From Bugulina stolonifera (Eukaryota; Bryozoa; Gymnolaemata; Cheilostomatida; Bugulidae): DNA of 64,000 nucleotides. Shown here piece by piece: positions 1-12,000 of the stretch. A program made the translations under genes and the position numbers. Where the stretch lies: the NCBI GenBank assembly GCA_935421135.1, contig OW285188.1, forward strand, positions 27,750,433 to 27,814,432, given 5' to 3'. The first letter of the stretch is position 1; every line of letters begins with the position of its first letter. The notes under the pieces are model-generated. The model was not told the origin of the DNA and did not search any database. It worked only from the letters and a program-made list of their open reading frames with translations.

Positions 1-100
1 TCTCTCTCTCTCTCTCTACCTCCTCCATATACACTACATATACATGTATACTACATACACATATACATACATGTACATACATACATACATACACACATAC
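1..100. repeat. simple repeats, (CT)n then (ACAT)n
   Basis: The first 17 bases are a CT run. They are followed by irregular ACAT/TACA tetranucleotide sequence that grades into the 11-bp array to the right. No coding sequence is seen here. Confidence 0.85.
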
Positions 101-455
101 ACTACACATACACTACACATACACTACACATACACTACACATACACTACACATACACTGCACATACACTACACATACACTACACATACACTACACACACA
201 CTACACATACACTACACATACACTATACATACACTACACATACACTACACATACACTACACATACACTACACATAGCCTACACATACACTACACATACAC
301 TACACATACACTACATACACACATACACAACACATGCGCTACACATACACTACACATACACTACACATACACTACACATACACTACACATACACTACACA
401 TACACTACACATACACTACACATACACTACACCGCACATGCACTGCACTACACAA
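101..455. repeat. 11-bp minisatellite, about 32 copies
   Basis: The unit is close to ACTACACATAC, repeated with a few substitutions (for example ACTGCACATAC) and one irregular patch near 310-340. Because 11 is not a multiple of 3 and the unit lacks stops, it produces a long spurious frame of His/Tyr/Thr residues. It lies upstream of the first visible FOXRED2 exon, so it is probably intronic. Confidence 0.9.
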
Positions 456-527
456 GCCTAGGCTATATTATGTTGTCTAGTAGTACATGTAGAATCTATA
501 ATCTATAATCTGTGTGTAGCCAAGTGG

Positions 528-2019
528 CCTATACCTCCCTCCTACTGTATTACTATACCTCCCTCCTACTGTACTACTATACCTCCCTCCTACTGTATTA
601 CTATACCTCCCTCCTACTGTATTACTATACCTTCCTCCTACTGTATTAATATACCTTCCTCCTACTGTATTAATATACCTTCCTCCTACTGTATTACTAT
701 ACCTTCCTCCTACTGTACTACTATACCTTCCTCCTACTGTATTACTATACCTCCCTCCTACTGTACTACTATACCTCCCTCCTACTGTATTACTATACCT
801 TCCTCCTACTGTATTAATATACCTTCCTCCTACTGTATTACTATACCTTCCTCCTACTGTATTACTATACCTTCCTCCTACTGTATTACTATACCTTCCT
901 CCTACTGTATTACTATACCTTCCTCCTACTGTACTACTATACCTTCCTCCTACTGTACTACTATACCTTCCTCCTACTGTATTACTATACCTTCCTCCTA
1001 CTGTATTACTATACCTTCCTCCTACTGTATTACTATACCTTCCTCCTACTGTATTAATATACCTCCCTCCTACTGTATTACTATACCTTCCTCCTACTGT
1101 ATTACTATACCTTCCTCCTACTGTACTACTATACCTTCCTCCTACTGTATTAATATACCTCCCTCCTACTGTATTACTATACCTTCCTCCTACTGTATTA
1201 CTATACCTTCCTCCTACTGTACTACTATACCTTCCTCCTACTGTATTAATATACCTCCCTCCTACTGTATTACTATACCTTCCTCCTACTGTATTACTAT
1301 ACCTTCCTCCTACTGTACTACTATACCTTCCTCCTACTGTATTACTATACCTTCCTCCTACTGTATTACTATACCTTCCTCCTACTGTATTACTATACCT
1401 TCCTCCTACTGTATTACTATACCTTCCTCCTACTGTATTACTATACCTTCCTCCTACTGTATTAATATACCTCCCTCCTACTGTATTACTATACCTTCCT
1501 CCTACTGTATTACTATACCTTCCTCCTACTGTACTACTATACCTTCCTCCTACTGTATTACTATACCTTCCTCCTACTGTATTACTATACCTTCCTCCTA
1601 CTGTATTACTATACCTTCCTCCTACTGTATTACTATACCTTCCTCCTACTGTATTACTATACCTCCCTCCTACTGTATTACTATACCTCCCTCCTACTGT
1701 ACTACTATACCTTCCTCCTACTGTATTACTATACCTTTCTCCTACTGTATTACTATACCTTCCTCCTACTGTATTACTAGATCTTCCTCCTACTGTATTA
1801 CTATACCTTCCTCCTACTGTATTACTATACCTTCCTCCTACTGTATTACTATACCTTCCTCCTACTGTATTACTATACCTTCCTCCTACTGTATTACTAT
1901 ACCTTCCTCCTACTGTATTACTATACCTTCCTCCTACTGTATTACTATACCTTCCTCCTACTGTATTACTATACCTTCCTCCTACTGTACTACTATACCT
2001 TCCTCCTACTGTATTACTA
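528..2019. repeat. 24-bp minisatellite, about 62 copies
   Basis: The unit contains TACTGTATTACTATACC followed by TTCCTCC. Five units equal exactly two 60-base lines throughout, so the length is nearly invariant. Variation sits at a few positions: TATTACTAT/TACTACTAT/TATTAATAT and CCTTCC/CCTCCC. It passes directly into the 39-bp array at about 2020. It is probably part of the FOXRED2 intron upstream of 3097. Confidence 0.93.
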
Positions 2020-3096
2020 CAGCTAGTCTATATAGTACACTGTAATACTATACTACAGCTAGTCTATATAGTACACTGTAATACTATACTACAGCTAGTC
2101 TATATAATACTATACTGTAATACTATACTGCAGCTAGTCTATATGGTATACTGTAATACTATACTACAGCTAGTCTATATAATACTATACTGTAATACTA
2201 TACTACAGCTAGTCTATATAATACTATACTGTAATACTATACTACAGCTAGTCTATATAATACTATACTGTAATACTATACTACAGCTAGTCTATATAAT
2301 ACTATACTGTAATACTATACTACAGCTAGTCTATATAATACTATACTGTAATACTATACTACAGTTAGTCTATATAATACTACACTGTAATACTATACTA
2401 CAGCTAGTCTATATAATACTATACTGTAATACTATACTACAGCTAGTCTATATAATACTATACTGTAATACTATACTACAGCTAGTCTACATAGTACACT
2501 GTAATACTATACTACAGCTAGTCTATATAGTACACTGTATTACTACACTACAGCTAGTCTATATAATACTATACTGTAATACTATACTACAGCTAGTCTA
2601 TATAATACTATACTGTAATACTATACTGCAGCTAGTCTATATGGTATACTGTAATACTATACTACAGCTAATCTATATAATACTATACTGTAATACTATA
2701 CTACAGCTAGTCTATATATTACTATACTGTAATACTATACAACAGCTAGTCTATATAATACTATACTGTAATACTATACTACAGCTAGTCTATATAATAC
2801 TATACTGTAATACTATACTACAGCTAGTCTATATAATACTATACTGTAATACTATACTACAGCTAGTCTATATAATACTATACTGTAATACTATACTACA
2901 GCTAGTCTATATAATACTATACTGTAATACTATACTACAGCTAGTCTATATAATACTATACTGTAATACTATACTACAACTAGTCTATATAGTACTATAC
3001 TGTAATACTATACTACAGCTAGTCTATATAATACTATACTGTAATACTATACTACAGCTAGTCTATATAATACTATACTGTAATACTATACTACAG
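2020..3096 (+). repeat. 39-bp minisatellite carrying the 3' splice acceptor, about 27 copies
   Basis: The unit includes TATATAATACTATACTGTAA and then TACTATACTACAG. The last copy ends in CTACAG exactly at 3096, where the first visible FOXRED2 exon begins, so every copy carries the same acceptor-like CTACAG. Since 39 is divisible by 3, the array gives a long spurious frame of a 13-residue repeat. That frame is out of phase with the real exon. Confidence 0.93.
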
Positions 3097-6000
3097 GTAA
3101 TTTCTTCTACAAGTATCCCAGACATAACAAGCTCATCAGTATCAACAAGAGGCACACTGGTAAAACAAACGATGAGTTTAATATGAGACACGACTGGAAC
3201 TCTCTAATCACTGATAACACTGAGCTGAGGATGACCAGGTAGTACATTGTATGGTGTACACATTAGATATATATAAATCTACAGAATATTAGTACTATTT
3301 TAATGTATAATAATATAGGCCTAACAGTCAATATTGTACAATAATTGGTTTATCGTTTACGACTGCAGTATCACACTGTATCCCCCTGATGGACATAACC
3401 ATTGCATGATAGTTCACTATTTATCAGTTTATCAGTAATTTCAGTGAAATGGGTGATTAAGTTCAATTATTAAATACTATTGCTTATTTATACAGATGAG
3501 TGGATTTCAAGTATATTTTTGGCTGATTTAATACTCTAGTACTGTAGTACTGTAATACTGTAGTAGCCTACTGTAGTACTGTAGTACTGTAATACTGTAG
3601 TACTGTAATACTGTAGTACTGTAATACTGTAGTACTGTAGTACACTGTAGTACTGTAATGCTATGATACATGTATATATTATATAATCTCTACTTATTAT
3701 GGTAATTAATGTATACAATGATGTCGTGAGAGAGAGACAGGTGAAGTATACCTCTCAGTTTACTAGTTGTAGTGAGTAGGAGTTATATTCTACTGTTTAC
3801 ACAGAAATACACCTATTTTGTAGCCTACATGCGTGTGGGTATGTGTACTAGGACTCTGTGTACAGTATAATATATAATATCCGTGGCGCCAAACACAATT
3901 CTTTAACGTGGCTGCCCAGTAGCAGAGCTAGTCGAGGGGCCACCACGGCTCCTAGAGCTAGATATTATTATAGTTCGATATGGCACAGAGGGAAAACCTT
4001 CTTCGGGACGAAAACCTCCAGGTCGTTGGTGGGACTCGAACCCACGTCCTTGCAGATAACTTGCGTCATTGCTGCAAGACCAGAGTGACTAGCGCTAGAC
4101 CACTCGGCCACCAACACCATAGCGCATGATACATACAGTGTACATACAGTGTACATGCAGTGTACATGCAGTGTACATGCAGTGTACATGCAGTGTACAT
4201 GCAGTGTACATGCAGTGTACATGCAGTGTACATGCAGTGTACATGCAGTGTACATGCAGTGTACATGCAGTGTACATGCAGTGTACATGCAGTGTACATG
4301 CAGTGTACATGCAGTGTACATGCAGTGTACATGCAGTGTACATGCAGTGTACATGCAGTGTACATGCAGTGTACATGCAGTGTACATGCAGTGTACATGC
4401 AGTGTACATACAGTGTACATGCAGTACATGCAGTACATGCAGTACATGCAGTACATACAGTGTACATGCAGTACATGCATTACATGCAGTACATGCAGTA
4501 CATACAGTGTACATGCAGTACATGCAGTACATGCAGTACATACAGTGTACATGCAGTACATGCAGTACATGCAGTACATGCAGTACATACAGTGTACATG
4601 CAGTACATGCAGTACATGCAGTACATACAGTGTACATGCAGTACATACAGTGTACATGCAGTACATGCAGTACATACAGTGTACATGCAGTACATGCAGT
4701 ACATGCAGTACATACAGTGTACATGCAGTACATGCAGTACATGCAGTACATGCAGTACATACAGTGTACATGCAGTACATGCAGTACATACAGTGTACAT
4801 GCAGTACATGCAGTACATGCAGTACATGCAGTACATACAGTGTACATGCAGTACATGCAGTACATGCAGTACATACAGTGTACATGCAGTACATGCAGTA
4901 CATACAGTGTACATGCAGTACATGCAGTACATGCAGTACATACAGTGTACATGCAGTACATGCAGTACATGCAGTACATGCAGTACATACAGTGTACATG
5001 CAGTACATGCAGTACATGCAGTACATGCAGTACATACAGTGTACATGCAGTACATGCAGTACATGCAGTACATGCAGTACATGCAGTACATGCAGTACAT
5101 ACAGTGTACATGCAGTACATGCAGTACATGCAGTACATACAGTACATGCAGTACATGCAGTACATGCAGTACATACAGTGTACATGCAGTACATGCAGTA
5201 CATGCAGTACATACAGTGTACATGCAGTACATGCAGTACATGCAGTACATGCAGTACATACAGTGTACATGCAGTACATGCAGTACATGCAGTACATGCA
5301 GTACATACAGTGTACATGCAGTACATGCAGTACATGCAGTACATACAGTGTACATGCAGTACATACAGTGTACATGCAGTACATGCAGTACATGCAGTAC
5401 ATGCAGTACATACAGTGTACATGCAGTACATACAGTGTACATGCAGTACATGCAGTACATACAGTGTAAATGCAGTACATGCAGTACATACAGTGTACAT
5501 GCAGTACATGCAGTACATGCAGTACATACAGTGTACATGCAGTACATGCAGTACATGCAGTACATGCAGTACATACAGTGTACATACAGTGTACATGCAG
5601 TACATGCAGTACATGCAGTACATGCAGTGTACATACAGTGTACATGCAGTACATGCAGTACATGCAGTACATACAGTGTACATGCAGTACATGCAGTACA
5701 TGCAGTACATGCAGTACATACAGTGTACATGCAGTACATGCAGTACATGCAGTACATGCAGTACATGCAGTGTACATGCAGTACATGCAGTACATGCAGT
5801 ACATACAGTGTACATGCAGTACATGTATCTATCCTTAATACACTTAAATTCTGATATTTCAGATACTCTAAGGAATTTTTTCCTCCCAAAGACTCTCTAA
5901 TTAAGTATTTGAAGGACTTTGTTGACTACTACAAGGTGAATATCCAGTACAATACTGATATTAGTGGGATAACTCCTCCATCTCCTGGAAAACCTGGGAG

Positions 6001-9000
6001 TACTTTCTACATGGTAGACCAGAACAACAACTCTTATAAGTGCAAGTTAGTACTGGCATATATTCAGTTAATTATATGCATGTACTACAATTCAATAGTA
6101 CATTTTATATAGGTGTACATGTTATTGGAGGCTTAGTATTTGTCCCAACATGTTTCAACTGGAATGAAGGCTAGTAAATTGCTATCATTATCTGGCTGCT
6201 ACTTGCTACCTGCACGACCTTATCAGTTCGGATGTTAGTCGTGTTGCCTGCAGCACTTGTTCTAGGCCTATACTACTTCCATTGTGTTGTCTGCTGTAGA
6301 GTGTTGGTCATGGCTACTGGATACTCTAAAGAGAAGAGAGAGACATTTCCTGGTTCAGATTATGTAGAATATTATGGAGATATTTCTGTCGACCCTGACG
6401 ACTACGAGGGCATAAACGTGCTCATACTAGGTGAGTCGTGAATATGACTACGAGGGCATGAACGTGCTCATACTGGGTCAGTATTACACAGTTAGTGGAT
6501 AGATGAGTCAGGCAGCCAATCAGTAGTCCCATGTAGTTGTCAGCACAATGTAACCATTATATACCCTGGTGAGCTTTTGTATTCGCGTACTACGCTTTCA
6601 TGATCGTTCGTGTCCTTTACGGTAAAAAGCATTGTACACTCGTATTGGAAATTGGTGAAGCAGTTACTAGTTTAAATTCCTAGATGAGAGCATAACATAG
6701 AGCTTGTTATACTTTGTGCATGTGAATATAAAAGGTCACACTGTTAGTTGTATTTGTTACTGAATGGTAAGTGCATCATACTACATGTATATTATAGGTA
6801 AGTGTATACTACATGTATATTATAGGTAAGTGTATACTACATGTATATTCTAGGAAAGGGGAACTCAGCGTTTGAGACAGCAGATAGCATACTAGGGGCC
6901 ACAAGTCTAGTTCACATGATTGGAAGGTCTAGAGTAAAACTCTCATGGGAAACACACTACGTTGGAGACCTCAGGTAAACCCCCCTAACTTTGTTGGAGA
7001 CCTCAGGTAAACCCCCTAACTACGTTGGAGACCTCAGGTAAACCCCCTAACTACGTTGGAGACCTCAGGTAAACCCCCTAACTATGTTGGAGACCTCAGG
7101 TAATCCCCCTAACTATGTTGGAGACCTCAGGTAAACCCCCTACATGTAATGATACAGAAAGTAACAGCACAATAGATACCCAATACATACATGCATGTCC
7201 CTCTATATCTATGCATTTAAATGAATACATTCATGTAATACAGGGCAGTGAATAATGGTATACTATATATTATATAGACATTCTTGTAATACAGGGCAGT
7301 GAACAATGGTATACTATATATACATATGTACATTCTTGTAATACAGGGCAGTGAACAATGGTATACTAGATACATATCAACTCAAGTCTTTAGATGCATT
7401 GGCAGAGGCACCAGTTAGCGCTCTTCAAATTCAAAAGTTAGACAATGGAAAGCTGAGGTTAAACATTTCCGAGGCCGAGGACTTTGATAACTTTGCTATG
7501 AGAGAAGATTATGATAAAGTGATCGCATGCCTTGGTTTCTCTTACGACTTCTCTGTATTCAATCAGTAAGTCTGTTATATGCACCATAGACTGTGAGTCA
7601 TTCAATCAGTAAGTCTGTTATATGCACCATAGACTGTGAGTTATTCAATCAGTAAGTCTGTTATATGCACCATAGACTGTGAGTTATTCAATCAGCAAGT
7701 CTGTTATATGTACCATAGACTGTGAGTTATTCAATCAGTAAGTCTGCTATATGTACCATAGACTGTGAGTTATTCAATCAGTAAGTCTGTTATATGTACC
7801 ATAGACTGTGAGTTATTCAATCAGTAAGTCTGTTATATGCACCATAGACTGTGAGATATTCATTCAGTAAGTCTGTTATATGCACCATAGACTGTGAGTT
7901 ATTCAATCAGTAAGTCGGTTATATGTATTCTCGTGTGCTAAATTTGGTGATTGACTGTTCTACTGAAATTTCAGACCAACTTGGTACAGTAACAACATAA
8001 TATCATACATGTAGATATGGAGCCGAGTCTCTGACGGTTCAATGGTAGTTTCATTCCCAAAAGAACGATCACATAAGAAACAACTGGCCACACCCAATTT
8101 TTTTAAATCGGTACCAATCAGATGATTTCAATTTAAACGCCAACTACATGATTGTATTATTAGTGTTAAATTATCATAATTATGATATAGTGCATGTAAA
8201 TGATTTACCACACATACCAAAGCCTACGAATGACTACCAGCATACATAGACTACCAGCACATATAGACTACCAGCACATATAGACTACCAGCACACATTC
8301 CAAAATCTAACGATATTGTTTCCAAATTGGCAAACAAGCTCATGTCCACATTATACTGTATATGTTTGTACAGGAGTGTGGACGGCCCAAGACCTCACAA
8401 GTCATACACCAAGTTCCCACACATCCTTGACACTTATGAGTCTGCACAAGTACCTGGTATGTATTTTGCTGGCACTTCCACCCACTCCCTAGACTTCAGG
8501 AGATCTGCTGGAGGATTCATACATGGATTTAGGTACACAAGTAAGTAAAAGAAGGCGTCTGTTTACACGCACACATTACATATACATATAATGTGTCTAT
8601 CATAGACACATACAGCTATCCACACTGACATCTAGTATCCTAGCAGAAGTTAATGTTACTATTGTATATTTTACCTACACTTTAGCCCGGGCTCTATTCA
8701 ACCTACTTGAATGGAAGTATCAAGGGGTTCCATGGCCGTCCCAACCCTTACCATGGATGGATCTGATGAATACTATAACTAAAAGAATGAATGAAGCCTC
8801 AGGCACTTACCAGATGTTTGGAGTATTAGGGGACGTCATTCTCATAGACGAGTAAGCTTAATATTGTCACACATGGTCTATAATTCTAGTTGATGCAGAT
8901 AGACATATAATTATATATAACAATGAGAATGATACTACTTACACATCGTACTTACATATTGTACTTACACATCGTACCTACACATCAAACTTGAATATTG

Positions 9001-12000
9001 TACTTACATATTGTAGCTACATATTGTACTTACTTATTGTACTTACATATTGTACTTACTTATTGTACTTACACATTGTACTTGCACATTGTACTTACAT
9101 ATTGTACTTACAGCACCCATAAGACATTCAAGATGCTCCAGGAGTTTCCAATCAAACTGATAGGTGATATTTACACCCACAGTGGCCACAACTACTCCAA
9201 GGCCATTGTTATGATGTTTGAATATGGCCCCGACTTCTCCGGTCCTGGCAAAGATATATTTAGGGAGACGAGAGCTACTGGTGAACCAGCCGAAGGTCAC
9301 AGATCTAACTTCCTGCATCCAACATTCTACTATTATAAGACTTTACCTACAGGTAATATCCCTTATATTATACTATTATAAGACTATACCTACAGGTAAT
9401 ATCCCTTATATTATACCATTATAAGACTATACCTACAGGTAATATCCCTTATATTATACTATTATAAGACTTTACCTACAGGTAATATCCCTTATATTAT
9501 ACTATTATAAGACTATACCTACAGGTAATATCCCTTATATTATACCATTATAAGACTATACCTACAGGTAATATCCCTTATATTATACTATTATAAGACT
9601 ATACCTACAGGTAATATCCCTTATATTATACCATTATAAGACTATACCTACAGGTAATATCCCTTATATTATACTATTATAAGACTCTACCTACAGGTAA
9701 TATCCCTTATATTATACTATTATAAGACTATACCTACAGGTAATATCCATTATGTTATACTATTATAAGACTATACCTACAGGTAATATCCCTTATGTTA
9801 TACTATTATAAGACTCTACCTACAGGTAATATCCCTTATGTTATACTATTATAATACTCTACCTACAGGTAATATCCCTTATATTATACTATTATAAGAC
9901 TCTACCTACAGGTAATATCCCTTATATTATACTATTATAAGACTATACCTACAGGTAATATCCATTATGTTATACTATTATAAGACTATACCTACAGGTA
10001 ATATCCCTTATGTTATACTATTATAAGACTATACATACAGGTAATATCCCTTATATTATACTATTATAAGACTCTACCTACAGGTAATATCCCTTATATT
10101 ATACTATTATAAGACTCTACCTACAGGTAATATCCCTTATATTATACTATTATAAGACTATACCTACAGGTAATATCCCTTATATTATACTATTATAAGA
10201 CTATACCTACAGGTAATATCCCTTATATTATACCATTATAAGACTCTACCTACAGGTAATATCCATTATGTTATACCATTATAAGACTATACCTACAGGT
10301 AATATCCATTATGTTATACTATTATAAGACTATACCTACAGGTAATATCCCTTATATTATACTATTATAAGACTATACCTACAGGTAATATCCCTTATAT
10401 TATACCATTATAAGACTCTACCTACAGGTAATATCCATTATGTTATACTATTATAAGACTCTACCTACAGGTAATATCCATTATATTATACTATTATAAG
10501 ACTCTACCTACAGGTAATATCCCTTATATTATACTATTATAAGACTATACCTACAGGTAATAATATCCCTTATATTATACTATTATAAGACTCTACCTAC
10601 AGGTAATATCCATTATGTTATACTATTATAAGACTATACCTACAGGTAATATCCCTTATATTATACTATTATAAGACTCTACCTACAGGTAATATCCATT
10701 ATGTTATACTATTATAAGACTTTACCTACAGGTAATATCCCTTATATTATACTATTATAAGACTATACCTACAGGTAATATCCATTATGTTATACTATTA
10801 TAAGACTATACCTACAGGTAATATCCATTATATTATACTATTATAAGACTCTACCTACAGGTAATATCCCTTATATTATACTATTATAAGACTATACCTA
10901 CAGGTAATAATATCCCTTATATTATACTATTATAAGACTTTACCTACAGATAATATCCATTATGTTATACTATTATAAGACTTTACCTACAGGTAATATT
11001 CATTATATTATACTATTATAAGACTATACCTACAGGTAATATCCCTTATATTATACTATTATAAGACTATACCTACAGGTAATATCTCTTATGTTATACT
11101 ATTATAAGACTCTACCTACAGGTAATATCCATTATGTTATACTATTATAAGACTATACCTACAGGTAATATCCCTTATATTATACTATTATAAGACTATA
11201 CCTACAGGTAATATCTCTTATATTATACTATTATAAGACTCTACCTACAGGTAATATCCATTATGTTATACTATTATAAGACTTTACCTACAGGTAATAT
11301 CCCTTATATTATACTATTATAAGACTATACCTACAGGTAATATCCATTATGTTATACTATTATAAGACTCTACATACAGGTAATATCTCTTATGTTATAC
11401 TATTATAAGACTTTACCTACAGGTAATATCCCTTATGTTATACTATTATAAGACTCTACCTACAGGTAATATCCCTTATATTATACTATTATAAGACTCT
11501 ACCTACAGGTAATATCCATTATATTATACTATTATAAGACTCTACCTACAGGTAATATCCCTTATATTATACTATTATAAGACTATACCTACAGGTAATA
11601 ATATCCCTTATATTATACTATTATAAGACTTTACCTACAGATAATATCCATTATGTTATACTATTATAAGACTTTACCTACAGGTAATATCCATTATATT
11701 ATACTATTATAAGACTATACCTACAGGTAATATCCCTTATATTATACTATTATAAGACTATACCTACAGGTAATATCTCTTATGTTATACTATTATAAGA
11801 CTCTACCTACAGGTAATATCCATTATGTTATACTATTATAAGACTTTACCTACAGGTAATATCCCTTATGTTATACTATTATAAGACTATACATACAGGT
11901 AATATCCCTTATATTATACTATTATAAGACTATACCTACAGGTAATATCTCTTATATTATACTATTATAAGACTATACCTACAGGTAATATCCCTTATAT

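Noticed and set aside
2143..3186. 347-residue + strand frame of a 13-residue repeat running into the first FOXRED2 exon
   Set aside because: It is the 39-bp array read in frame. It enters the exon in a different phase from the conserved FOXRED2 reading.
4025..4115. Functional tRNA gene on the minus strand
   Set aside because: The A box, B box and T stem are good, but the acceptor and anticodon stems do not pair.
3968..5900. Several 400-600 residue frames on both strands rich in Cys, Tyr, Met, Val and His
   Set aside because: All come from stop-free 9/11-bp units open in six frames. None has non-repetitive coding sequence or splice support.
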